Part shown: positions 21,982 to 32,533 of the stretch, one piece after another
How positions within the stretch are numbered: position 1 is the stretch's first letter
How the letters are laid out: each line of letters starts with the position of its first letter
Assembly: GCF_963583255.1 (NCBI RefSeq)
Contig: NC_084813.1
Span: forward strand, 3,039,001-3,103,000
Direction: 5' to 3'
DNA length: 64,000 bases
Source: Pyrus communis
Lineage: Eukaryota; Streptophyta; Magnoliopsida; Rosales; Rosaceae
The notes under the pieces: generated by a model
What the model was told of the DNA's origin: nothing
What the model saw: only the letters and a program-made list of their open reading frames with translations
Databases searched by the model: none
Made by a program: the position numbers and the translations under genes

Positions 21982-22354
21982 ATTTGATATCAAAGCCAAT
22001 CCCTAGCCAGAAGTGTGTCGACGAGGACGTCGGGCCCCTATGGGGGGTGGATTGTAAGATTCCACATCGCCCAGGGGAGTGGATGCTATAAGCCTTATAT
22101 GTATATTCCCATCTCTACCTAGCACGAGGCCTTTTGGGAGCTCACTGGCTTCGGGTTTCGTAGGAATTCCGAAGTTAAGCGAGTTCGCGAGTTCGCGCGA
22201 GAGCAATCCCAAGATGAGTGACCCAGTAGGAAGTTCTCATGTGAGTTCCCAGAAACAAAACCGTGAGGGCGTGGTTGGGGCCCAAAGCGGACAATATCGT
22301 GCTACAATGGAGTCGAGCCCGGGATGTGGTGGGGGCCCTGGACGGGATGTGACA
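21982..22354 (+). mobile_element. Cassandra TRIM: internal domain and 3' LTR, 5' LTR replaced
   Basis: 21982-22052 is the short Cassandra internal domain (ATTTGATATCAAAGCC primer-binding site, then GACGAGGACGTCGGGCCCCT and GGGGGGTGGAT). 22053-22354 is a 302-bp LTR (TGTAAGATTCCACATCGCCC ... GGGATGTGACA) containing a 5S rRNA-like core with CCGAAGTTAAGCGAG and GAGCAATCCCAAGATGAGTG, the defining trait of Cassandra elements. An octamer of the 5S core (GCGAGTTC) is duplicated. The 5' LTR is absent: the end of a gypsy-type LTR sits in its place. Confidence 0.85.
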
Positions 22355-22829
22355 GTTTCAATGACAACATACAAAAAAGATGAGGTAAAATACTATGTTT
22401 ATGCTTTGTTTTCACACGGTCGTTTTGTATATTTAAAATTTATTTAATGAACTTTATATTTTAAAATCATAATAGCTTGATCATACTAGAATTAAACCTA
22501 GCCCGATTGATTGTTCCAAAAAATTCCACTAAAAACTTTATTTGTCACACTCTTTTATTACATGTTATTGTGTGTATAACCTATGCCTATATATTACAAT
22601 TTTATTGAAGGAAAAAATAGAAGGACAAAATGATCATATAGAAGAAGGTGATTGGTGAGCCAAGTCATGGTCCTCTTCTTGGTGTAGGTGCTGGCTTTAT
22701 ACTATCTAAAATAGTATTCTCTTTCAAATGAGATTTGAATTTATGATTAAGTCGTTACAACCTCTTAATGCCACCTTCTAGCATAACTGTATACAGTAAG
22801 TAAACACTTCAATAAATCTAAAACAACAT
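22355..22829. other. unassigned AT-rich DNA
   Basis: No gene and no recognisable repeat ends. It separates the Cassandra element from an RNase H-like scrap downstream of SFBB gene 1. Confidence 0.5.
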
Positions 22830-22965
22830 GGAGATGGAGGGAGATTTTGAAGTCCTTATTGATGTTATTAACGGTGTAATTTTCATTTGACGTTGAATTT
22901 CATTATATTTATTGGGAACTAACTTTGTGGCAAATGCCCTGGTTTGGATCTACGGAAAATCTTTT
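22830..22965 (+). pseudogene. RNase H-like (RVT_3) fragment
   Basis: Reads MEMEGDFEVLIDVINGVIF, then stops, then LLGTNFVANALVW, the two conserved blocks EGDxxxLIDxI and NFVADALA of the plant RNase H-like domain. It is clearly related to 28583-28777 (EVEGDIEVLIDAV ... GTNFVANTLI). Two nonsense codons lie between the blocks. Confidence 0.65.
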
Positions 22966-23086
22966 GGTTTCGGTCTAAAGAATTGTGATTTGAGATGTAA
23001 GTATCATTGATGCTCTTGAGGATGTTTTGATACATAGACCTTGGTGTCATGCAGGAATGCATTACTACGATTAATTAAGTTAATGA

Positions 23087-23243
23087 TTTTTTTTTAACAA
23101 ATGATATTATTTATATTAAGGGGTAGGGGAACAGGCTAAGCCTCACAATGAGCTACTAATAATGTGATTCAAATTCACCTTTGGCAAGAATCGAACCTAA
23201 GACCTCTCACTTACAAGTAAATATGAATGCCACTGGACCATAG
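23087..23243 (-). mobile_element. tRNA-derived SINE
   Basis: On the minus strand it starts CTATGGTCCAGTGGCATTC, which holds a tRNA-like A box (TGGTCCAGTGGC), and about 35 bp later AGGTTCGATTCT, a B box, spacing as in RNA polymerase III promoters. It ends in a short poly(A) (T run at 23087-23095 on the plus strand). About 157 bp. The insertion lies 290 bp downstream of the SFBB gene 1 stop codon. Target duplications were not certain. Confidence 0.7.
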
Positions 23244-23532
23244 AAAAATATGAGTTGTGGAAATTAATAAAAATAAAACTTTATTATGTACATGAAATGA
23301 GATTAAGGGACCAAGAAAAAATGCAATAAAATAAAATAAAACTGCATGGGGAAGGGTACAGTAAAAATTCATATATGAAAGTTAAATGTAACACAAAATG
23401 AAATTTTGAACAGCGCTAGGCTATGAGTACTACATCTGTGGATATAATCTCAACAAAACAATGTTCCACCGATGCATCTTACAACATGCATACAAATATA
23501 TAGGAGAAAATGGAACTTCATTTACGCTCAAC

Positions 23533-24726
23533 TCATTTGACTGAAACAATATTTTCCACATAAACAACCGCTTGGAAATCTCTAACCTCATTGAGAATAG
23601 GAGGAATATTAAGATAGCTGAGATTTTTGGTACTAGAATTATAAGAGGTGACTCTTCCATTGCAGGAAACCATAAGAAGCGCGTCACTTTTCCAAAATGC
23701 CAATGGATTCTCATTAATGCCCTTTAAGGGCCCAACGGTTAGGAGTTTTGTCCATGAACTCTTAACTCCGTCATAATCATCCATTACCCATATTTCACAT
23801 AATGTAGAATCCTCATTCTTTGGATCATAACAACAGCAAAACGAAGCAATGGAATCATTACACAGAAAAATATTATAAAATTTAAAACCCGATTCTCTCC
23901 TAGAAGGCAATTGTATTATATGAAATATTTCGTCACCTAAATCAAATGAAAGTATGTATTCCTCGCCATCGTTGGCAAGCCAATAACAAAATCCCTTCAA
24001 GTATTCTGAACCATAACACTGATAGGTTTTACTTGATATCTCAATCTTAATCTCTTTCCAAGAGTTAGCAGTCGTGGTGTATACTTCAGCCGTGTGAGGA
24101 AGAGCAATACGATGATAATATCTTCGCTCATCATCTGAATACTCACAATTTTCTATAATTTGCACAACCTTGTATTCTTTAGCTTTGTAATCATAGCCGA
24201 ATCCTAATCCTTCGAAGATCGTCTCCAATTGGAATTTTCCCTCTGGAGGGGAAGGTAGAAGAAGGCATGAAGCAGGAAGTTGCCTGAATTCCCGTGTTGC
24301 AGGATTGCATAAAATACGAATACTTTTCCCTGTTATTACACATACAATACCATTGCAATAACTGTGAATTTGCACAGGATGATGGTCTTCCGTTGGAAAC
24401 GGTATATTTAGGTCCGTAAAATCATAATGAAGGTTGTGCTCATCACTATAATTGGAAAGATTCATCATGGACCATAAAGTTTCATATTTCCAACTCTGGT
24501 CCGGGAAAACGTGCATCTGAGTACGGTTGAGAAGGATACAAGTGGAGGATGGGAGTTTGTTGTCCACGGAATTGCTGAGGTATTTGGCCACAAAACTTTG
24601 ACCATTGATGAGAGTGCACCAAGACTTGCGTATGCATTTGAATCGCATCAGAGACTTGGGCGGCAACCTAGACAGGATTTCGACCACCCTATCTTCAGGA
24701 GTTTCACTGTCATGCACCTGGGACAT
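23533..24726 (-). CDS. SFBB: S-locus F-box brothers protein, SFBB gene 1
   Basis: Intronless 397-codon gene. F-box at residues about 9-50, with LPPKSLMRFKCIRKSW at 21-36, expected to bind the SKP1-like subunit of an SCF ubiquitin ligase. The rest is an F-box-associated domain with DLNIPFP (105-111), YCNGIVC (123-129), LCNPATREFRQLP and EIWVMDDYDG. In apple and pear, SFBBs act in pollen and target non-self S-RNases for degradation; each SFBB recognises a subset of S-RNases. The start was placed at MSQVHDSE because known SFBBs begin there. The frame is open a further 41 codons upstream (to 24849), with another in-frame ATG at 24747 (MLNKTAEMSQ), but the matching leader of gene 2 is frameshifted, arguing for the internal start. 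About three quarters of residues match gene 2. No defects seen. Which SFBB type it is cannot be told without alignment. Confidence 0.95.
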   Translation of the reverse strand: MSQVHDSETPEDRVVEILSRLPPKSLMRFKCIRKSWCTLINGQSFVAKYLSNSVDNKLPSSTCILLNRTQMHVFPDQSWKYETLWSMMNLSNYSDEHNLHYDFTDLNIPFPTEDHHPVQIHSYCNGIVCVITGKSIRILCNPATREFRQLPASCLLLPSPPEGKFQLETIFEGLGFGYDYKAKEYKVVQIIENCEYSDDERRYYHRIALPHTAEVYTTTANSWKEIKIEISSKTYQCYGSEYLKGFCYWLANDGEEYILSFDLGDEIFHIIQLPSRRESGFKFYNIFLCNDSIASFCCCYDPKNEDSTLCEIWVMDDYDGVKSSWTKLLTVGPLKGINENPLAFWKSDALLMVSCNGRVTSYNSSTKNLSYLNIPPILNEVRDFQAVVYVENIVSVK

Positions 24727-25165
24727 TTCGGCAGTTTTGTTCAACATGAATTCTTCACATGTATATATGCACAGAAAAGAACACCACCAGTTTGAGAGCC
24801 AAACTAAATCAAACTCCAAGTCCCTAAGGCCTAGTAGATCGAGATTCAATTACTAAGCATACTACCACATAAGATGCAAAAATTCAACAATACTGAGTTC
24901 CACAACCACACATATATAGCTATCAAAAGAACCCGGTCAGTTTCGAGTTTTATGGGGAATCATACGTTCAAATTTTACTATTTTAAATTTTTTTTTTTAT
25001 TTGATATAAAACTAACCATTCTAATTTTTACTGTTTAACTCCATATTAAATTGATGAAATTAAAAAAATGAGGGATGAAAACCTAATTTCTCCTCTTAGA
25101 TATTGGTAATGGACGGATTTTTAATGTTTTCTTTCTCAAAAACCATTTTTGAGATTAAATATTAA
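24727..25165 (-). promoter_or_regulatory. 5' flank of SFBB gene 1, shared with gene 2
   Basis: Aligns with 62972-63486 upstream of gene 2. Shared words include CATACGTTCAAATTT, AGATATTGGTA, TTTCTTTCTCAAAAA and TTAATTTCATCAAT-type sequence. It includes a TATA-like site about 190 bp from the start codon. The similarity stops near 25165. Pollen-specific expression would be expected from the gene family but is not shown by the sequence. Confidence 0.75.
24913..24918 (-). promoter_or_regulatory. TATA-like box of SFBB gene 1
   Basis: TATATA within TTTGATAGCTATATATG (minus strand), 187 bp upstream of the chosen ATG. The identical context occurs at 63176-63181, 205 bp upstream of gene 2. Conservation in both copies supports a role. 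Confidence 0.6.
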
Positions 25166-25397
25166 AAGCATTCGTTGCGTTTACAAAATTGTAATTCCAA
25201 AATTGTTTTGTAAAACGTTACAGAAAGGACCCTTACTTTACGCAGAATACGCATAGACTTTTCATGCATATTTTAAAGAATCTGTTGTATAATTCGATCT
25301 TATTTCTGTACATGACAAACTAAAAAATTAAAATAAAATAATGTAAACCCACCTTACAGAAAATGCAAAGTTAATATATGATCTAGGCACAAGTATA

Positions 25398-26523
25398 TGA
25401 CACACCTCAACCGAAGTCGAGGCATGCTGGCCGTTACCCGAAAGTGACGCAACCAAAAGTGTGAGTGATGTAAAAAAAAATGTGAATAAATTAAAACTGA
25501 ACTAGAATTTATTTAAACTAATAAAGTGCGTGCGCAGTAGTGGGTAAAACCCATAAACTACAAAGGTTTAGAGCATAGATAATGAAAGTGTAAAGCAGTC
25601 GAACTAGAGATATGTCAGAATCGCTGGAAATAAGTTCCTACGTTAAAAAAAGAGATATGTCAGAATCGCTGTCAAATCCTCGCACGCCACAGAGTGATTA
25701 AGCAATATGGGGACCTGGAGGGGCAAAAAATAGAAGGGTGAGTGGGCACAAAAATAAAGGTTTGTAGAATCCATTTGTTTTCTGAACATACTAACCCCTC
25801 GTTGTAAAACATGTAAAGTTTCCAACAAATCATACTACCTATAAGTATGAAATCAAATGCATGCTAACAGTAAAACCAGGAGTATGACACAGCTCAAAGT
25901 CTCATCAGCAATACAAATATAATCATGTGCTCAATAATCTATACTAGCACGCAAGTCGGAGTCAGCTAATGTGACATGTACGACTGCACCTATGACTCAT
26001 CAATTTACGTTAGCACACGAGTCGAAGTCACCTAATGTGACCTGTACAACAGGACTAAGTGTAATAATATACGCTCTAGTGCTACAATCATGTGAAGACT
26101 AAAGCTATTCGCCGTCACATACGAGTCGGAATGGCCTATTGCAATCTGTGTGACAGGACTAACACCTACTTGGATTCAAGGCGAGCGTGCAGTGCTGATG
26201 TGAAAAACACGTGAAAGACTAGCCTGGCCCTGGTCTGAGCAATAACACCTGGGTGCAACAATGATGAGCACTACATGAATATATGCATGCCATAATGATT
26301 CAACAATTCCAAACAACATAAGAACCTTACTTGAACTTGCCTGCGCATCTCGTAATTATTTTAGCATTTCACAACAGTACAACATTTATGAGCAGGTAAA
26401 ATGCATATGAATATGCCATGACAATATGTATATCTCCACCACATAACAACATTTTAAAAATTTATAAAACATGGCATAAAATGCATAAATCAATTTAAAA
26501 GCATTTGTGGAAACTATAAAGTT

Positions 26524-26575
<52 letters not shown>

Positions 26576-28117
26576 TATATACACACACGCACACACGAAA
26601 ACAAAGTGCCCACACACTAGTATGTTGATGGATCGTAGCCCCTTAGTCTCGCTTGTCCAAGTACGTCCTCAGGGTGAGTCTCCTCTACATACAAAACAAC
26701 TAATAATAATTACTTAACTAACACATATACGAAAAAGCTAGGAAAAACTCCCCATAATTTGCTCAAACGGAAGGTTTGAATATATGAAAATGTTCTACTC
26801 GAAGTCACATACCCGCACGACTCAACCACTCACCAGCCGGACGCCGAATGCGCCGTCACGCACCTCCCAACCCACGGCCATATGCACGGTCACGCGTAGG
26901 CACGCGTCTGACAGAACCCTAACAGACATTAGGAATATTCCGTCAGAATTGACAGAATATTCCGTTAAATAGTAACGGCGTTACCTGACGTCGTTAGAAA
27001 ATTCCATCAAGTCTGACGGAATATTCATCTTCTTTTTCGATGGTCATCGCCTTCCGCTGCCATTTGGTTTCACCAGAAACTTGGGATTTTCGCTTATTTT
27101 TTGAGAAATTTTCAAAACTTCATACCTTGTACATTTCTCAAGCATTTTTCACGAAATTTATATGGAATTGAAGCTTATGAAGAGTATAACAAAGCTGTAC
27201 CTTCCAAAAGTCCAAAAGTGGACGGAAACTAGCCTTAAAAAGCCTCGAAAAGGTTCGGCCAAAAATCGACTTCTCGAAATTGTCTGTTTTGAAGTTGTTT
27301 CTTCCTCAAACCTTGACTAAAGACCTCGAGGAGTTGAGTAGAGGCCTTTAGACTTCCCAAAAGCTTGTAACTCGCTCACAACTCGTCAGGGAAAAATTAA
27401 CCCTAGTTGGACATCCAAAACTCAATCAAATCGCGATCTGATGGTACGGCTATGCTCATGGTGGTGAGGTGAGTTCAATGGTGGTGTTTTTGGGTTCCAA
27501 CTAGGAGCCTTGATGGTTGGTTTCGTGAGTTGCAGAGATAAGAGAATGAGAGAAAGCTTACGAGTTAGAGAGAGACAGAGAGACAGAGAGAGAATGAGTG
27601 CTTTCTGATTGTTTGAGTGAGAGTGAGGGTGTGAAGTCTGATTGGTGCCAAATTTAAGGGATGGCACTTGATTGGGCGATAGGGACTCAAAAAAAGGAGT
27701 GGAAGTGCGGGTTTTAAGGGATTTGATTGGTGGTTTGTGTGCAGAAAGGGCGAACACGAGACAGTTTTAAAAAGGAAAAAGAGATAGGGTTTTCAGATTA
27801 CACAGTAACAAGTACTCAGAAAATCTATCCTGTTACCTAATATAGTGTTTCTAACACTGATCGATTAGTACACATGCGTGTACAATTTTACTCGTTGTAA
27901 CGTACTTCAAATGAGCGTAACTTTTTCGTTACAAATCCAATTCGGGTCTAACTCGTGCTCACACGTTCATAACAACGAGTACTATTTAATTACAATAGTG
28001 AGAAAAATAATTTAAAGCTGCATAAACACATCCATGTCACTTTGCCAACAAGGGCATAAATGTCAATTTACATACTTGGTGAGAATTTACATAGGAAATT
28101 AGGGACGGGTTATCACA
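25398..28117 (-). mobile_element. solo LTR of a Ty3/gypsy-type element, 2.7 kb
   Basis: On the minus strand it begins TGTGATAACCCGTCCCTAA at 28117 and ends GAGGTGTGTCA at 25398. It is flanked by TATA (25394-25397) and TATA (28118-28121), or TATAT if the edge is moved one base. No internal coding region. It shares long blocks with 18636-19830 and 19840-21981. Inserted about 670 bp upstream of the start of SFBB gene 1. Contains the TA/GTAT microsatellite at 26526-26595. Confidence 0.8.
26526..26595. repeat. compound microsatellite (TA)n(GTAT)n(CA)n
   Basis: A TA run of about 13 units, about seven GTAT units, then TATATA and an imperfect CA run ending near 26595. It lies inside the solo LTR and is a potentially length-variable marker in the upstream region of SFBB gene 1. 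Confidence 0.95.
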
Positions 28118-28582
28118 TATATGTTTGTGTTATTGTGATACATCATATCTATGTTAGAATTCTTTTTTCTGTTTTTTTTTTACAAATGATAGTGTTAGTG
28201 GAGTAAATTGTTAAATATTAGGGGGCAAGGAATCGGTGAGGATTAAACCCGCACCAAGGGAGCATATGAAGTATTCCCTTCCGCCATTGTAGTAAGTGTC
28301 ATCTGCTTTGTTTTAGAATTAATAAACACACACATTATTGTTGTCGAATAACCAAAAAATAAGGAAATATGTAAGGTGTGCGTGATATTAAAACTGGTGT
28401 ATGAAATTCAGTTCCGTTTTTGGTTTTTTTTTTTTTTATTTTATTTATTTATTTATTTATTTTATATGTACAATTTTCATTATAACTTTGAAAATAAGTG
28501 AGACCAATTATCATTGGTGTGTCTCATTATAGGAAAAATGTAGTGAAACATTTTCTTGAATTCATTCTTCGTATATATATAT
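28118..28582. other. unassigned; possible degraded SINE
   Basis: No gene. 28158-28305 resembles, on the minus strand, a SINE with a B-box-like GGTTTAATCCTC and terminal poly(A) (T run at 28168-28177), but it is too diverged to be sure. A TTTA-rich microsatellite occupies 28426-28465. Confidence 0.4.
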
Positions 28583-28777
28583 AAGATGGACTATAGATAC
28601 ATCACCATAGAGGTGGAGGGAGATATTGAAGTCCTTATAGATGCTGTATTAAGGTGCCATTTTAATTCCTTGGTGGATAACATTAAGAAGTTGGCTTGTA
28701 GATTTCAAGAGTCGTCATATTTATCGGGAACAAATTTTGTGGCAAATACTCTGATCGATGATGTGTTCTTCGTGTAA
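28583..28777 (+). pseudogene. RNase H-like (RVT_3) fragment
   Basis: An open frame reads YRYITIEVEGDIEVLIDAV, then DNIKKLACRFQESSYLSGTN and FVANTLIDDVFFV, matching the C-terminal half of plant RNase H-like domains (VEGDS..LI..., RxIRxLA...F, N.VADALA). The N-terminal half, with the first catalytic acidic residues, is missing, and DDVF replaces the usual A.LA. It is probably a non-LTR retrotransposon remnant and is similar to 22830-22965. Confidence 0.65.
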
Positions 28778-29305
28778 AATCGTTTGGTGGCGAATTCTTC
28801 CTAATGAGGCAAGATAAACTTGACTGCGGGACTGTTTCAATTTAAGTTACATAAGAGAATTTTTCTTGTAATTATTTTTCCTTGTAAATTTAACAGCTTG
28901 GCTTTCTCAAAACTAATTTGAAAAATCACAGAGTTGATAGTGGACTTTTATTCACTATTGATGAAAATGCCCTCATTAATTGGAGAGGCTCATATTTATT
29001 CCACTAGTAGTTTGGCCGAAATAGAAGCCATGATCTGCTGACTACAACTACTGCAAGCTCAAATGCCATGGCAAGGAAGATAAATGTGGGACTATTATTT
29101 TCTAGGGCTAGAGTAAGGCTGATTCGATGATCAGAATACAGTTACCTCAGAAGTCTGATCATGCACTCACCAGCTCCGGGCGGAGCTATATCAGACAAAG
29201 TAGCAGTACCACCATCACTCTACTTCGAGGCACTAGGTAGAATCTTAGCGACTAAGCTGGATGACTATGCTTGTTCCGCAAGACATGCGATCTTATTCGG
29301 ATATA

Positions 29306-29760
29306 TTTTTCAATCGTTCAGAGTAGTCTACATGACAAAATATCCATTGAGATCCATCTTGCACAACCTCAATGCTTTGTACAAGGTCACTAAATGGGCT
29401 ATCAAACTAGGTCAACATGAAATAATCTACCAACCCAGGATGTCAATCAAGGCTCAAGCCCTAGCGGACTTTGTAAATGAATTCACACAGCAGCTCAAAA
29501 TACTGCAGATGCAACAAGTCCCCGATGCCCTCTAGAAAATCCCAGCATTTTGGAAGCTTTACATAGATGGGTCATCCAACATACACGGGGTTGGCGCGAG
29601 GATGGTGCTACAAGCACTAGACACATCCATACTTGAACAGGCTTTAAAACTCCAATTTAAGGCAAGCAAGAAACCTATCACTAGGAGCACATAGATGGAA
29701 CCCTGATCGCCAAGAAATGGCACATCACCAAGCTCAGAAAATAATATCCGTAAATGTCTC
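29306..29760 (+). pseudogene. Tat-like gypsy: RNase H and second (archaeal-type) RNase H fragments
   Basis: The frame to 29535 holds VVYMTKYPLRSILHNLNALY, VTKWAIKLGQHEIIYQPRMS and IKAQALADFVNEFT, the C-terminal RNase H and its junction in Tat-lineage Ty3/gypsy pol. After a TAG at 29533, WKLYIDGSSNIHGVGARMVL (one frame break) begins the additional RNase H typical of that lineage, with its catalytic Asp (YIDGSSN). It decays by about 29760. Confidence 0.85.
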
Positions 29761-30285
29761 ACACGATCTACGCGCGATTTGATTCCTTTCTCTGGATATG
29801 TAGGCAGTCATTCGGACCCAATGCAACGCCGCAGTCTACGTGAAGACAATTCCACGAAGAACTCATCTCATCACACCCCACCATAAGCTTATCGTCAAAA
29901 GTGATCCTAGTGTAATTATTACATTATATCATATTTTCCTTACAACTACACCAGTTATTTGATTCTTCATCTCAGAGATATGAAGGCAATCCTTTTAGGA
30001 TTTAATCACACCCTTTTATTAATATCGTTTTACTTTGTATCATGAATAAAGAAAGGTTATATGTCTTAAGTATCTTTTTTTTTTTTTTTTTTTTTTTTGT
30101 GATGCAAAAGAGTACCCTACTCGCTCCAAACACGGTACAAACTTTGAAAAACTTTGCACAAATGCAAGTCTAAAAAAGTTCAAAGTAATGATATCAGAGG
30201 AATCTCTCTTAGCCTAGTCCGTCTCGAACAGTTAGTAGCTTAGGAGACTTGAACCGTAATAAGCACAGTAACAATTGGCAGGATG

Positions 30286-30793
30286 TAGGCATGGCATATG
30301 GCGCCCTGACCTGGTAGTCCAATGCACCATCTAGCCTCTAGAAAGTTTGTATAACTAGCAAGGTTGTGGGTTATAACATTCAAACCTGAGCTTTACGCCA
30401 TTCTATGGAATAGTCAAAAATGGCGATCCAGAAATCATCCTATTGTGGCTCTGAACTCTGACCCCGAGTACAACTACTTCTATCCTGAACTAGCATACTA
30501 AGGCAAGTATGTTCTACAGTACCGTGTGTTAGCAGGCTATAGGCATGGCACATGGCGCCCTGACCTGGTAGTCCAATGCACCATCTAGCCTCTAGAAAGT
30601 TTGTACAACCAGCAAGGTTGTGGGTTATAACATTCAAACCCGAGCTTTATGCCATTCTATGGAATAGTTGAAAATGGTGATTCGGAAATCATCCGATGGT
30701 GGCTCTGAACTCCGACCCCAAGTACAACTACTTTTATCCCGAACTAGCATACTAAGCCAAGTATGTTCTACAGTAATGTGTGTTAGTAGGCTC
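30286..30793 (+). repeat. tandem duplication of a 254-bp unit
   Basis: Copy 1 is 30286-30539, copy 2 is 30540-30793. Both begin TAGGCATGGCA and end TGTGTTAG.AGGCT. They differ at roughly 20 positions. The unit lies in the 3' noncoding part of the Tat-like element, where such elements often carry tandem repeats. Confidence 0.9.
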
Positions 30794-32533
30794 GAAGATA
30801 CCATCCATACTAGACAATCCCCAAAAGGAATTTTATTCTAATAAAGCTTCGACATGTGGAAATGCTTTGGTTATGCCACCCAAGGTAGTCTGATTAGAAA
30901 CGCTCAGGTCCAACGCATAGGGTCGGGCAAAAGGATTCAAAAAACGTTTTCGACCCCATGCGGATGACCATGTTTCCAATGAACTTTCATTTAACATTCA
31001 CCGAAAACAGACAGGCAATCCAATCCAGGAAGAAAGATCTTTCCTTGTGCTATGTTGCAATTATTGAAATCCTTAGCTTAAGAATGGAGATAAGGTATGG
31101 AAGATTTTGCTAACTTATCTCTTGCAGGATATTTCGAACACAACATAACTATCTCAGGTCTTATAAATGCATAAGAGAGATCAGAGTAGAAGGTTCCTCG
31201 TGGGATTAATGTTTAATTCCCGGTACCGGAGTAAGGTGGTACTCCGACTATCGTGATGAGAATTGTTAATAGATGCAAAGTTTGGGAGGTAATGTTTTGC
31301 TAAATTAACATACCTAGGGGGTTTCTTAAAACTCTGTCGCGAGCCTACAAACTTATTCACATTCTGCTATGTTGCTTCTTTTATTTCTTAAAGTTTGTTT
31401 ACTTTGGAAACATTATCAGATTACAAGTTCTTTATGCCAAAAGATGCATGAGACAAGAAGAATCTCACATAAATGAATGATTATTATCAAAGTCACAAAG
31501 AAGATCAAACTAGTAAAGTAGTTTAGGGGAGACAAACCCTTACCCCTAGCAAAAAAAATTAATGAATAAATAAATAAATTTAGAGGCAGAACGACATCTT
31601 GGACTGAAATCATTGATCCTAGAGAGAATACCACCATCAAGTTAGCAGCGTGCACGCTCACCTTGTTTTGTTTTGGACACGACACTACATTGAGGGCGAG
31701 CATTCCAATAGAGATCTTCCATAATCGTCGTCCACATGTAGAGGAAATGGAAAGAAACAGAGACAGATCTCAACACTCAAACCACATGAGTACCACATGG
31801 GCGAATGTTTGAACGAAAGGCTGCCACTATCACTGTCAATTAGCTGCTAAAAAGAATGCCATGACGAAAAACCCTTCGGTGGATCTTCAAACCTCGTGCA
31901 AATCTTAACCTTCCTCAAAGCCTGCATAGAGAATCCTACGAAGGGATGAATGTTATAGAACGAGTTGCAAGAAGTGTGAAATATTATAGAGCAAGTTGTA
32001 GGAAGCAAGGAAACCTTTCTGAGAACGCGTTGGGATTTACTGTTCATGGCATGATTTTCTGGGATTGAAATTTTCTTTAACAAAGAAGCAATAGGACGAC
32101 TAAGGTTGGAGAAATAATTTAAGGTAAAAACAGGCATCATGGCACAAACGAGAAAGGAATGAAGAAAACTGAAACTTATGAAGGCTATTTAAAGGTAAAC
32201 CAAGAAAATATCTCACCATTGAAAATGAAGAGTCGCTATCCTAGAGATCGACATGGATGAGAATCAAGGCCAATCAATGAGATATGTGGTTTCTTTTTTA
32301 TAAGTGTGCACGCAAAATGGAGGCACATATCATCATGAAAGTTAAGTTTACATGAAAGCATGACCAAAGTTAAGAATAACTTAACTACCTTTCTTTAATG
32401 AACTGGACCAGCTCATAAGAATTTGAAGTCCAAACGGAACATACTCCAATTTACTCCAAAAGGCATGGTCTTTGGATAACAATCCATCCTCATGGGGAAT
32501 GGGTTGCCTCCCAAACACATAGTTAGGGGCAAT
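30794..32533. other. 3' noncoding region of the Tat-like element
   Basis: No gene is recognisable. Short frames on both strands lack motifs. The final bases up to 32533, AGTTAGGGGCAAT, correspond to the polypurine tract before the LTR. The same arrangement precedes the LTR at 33694. A poly(T) tract at 30071-30099 lies just outside to the left. Confidence 0.5.

Noticed and set aside
22142..22255. 5S rRNA gene (also at 38785-38900, 39160-39245, 49330-49420, 49590-49663)
   Set aside because: Only the internal 5S-like core is present, within LTRs with TG...CA ends and next to a primer-binding site; these are Cassandra LTRs, not rRNA genes.
24727..24849. In-frame N-terminal extension of SFBB gene 1
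   Set aside because: The homologous leader in gene 2 is out of frame and known SFBBs begin at the MSQ-type Met, so the extension is treated as untranslated or uORF-like.
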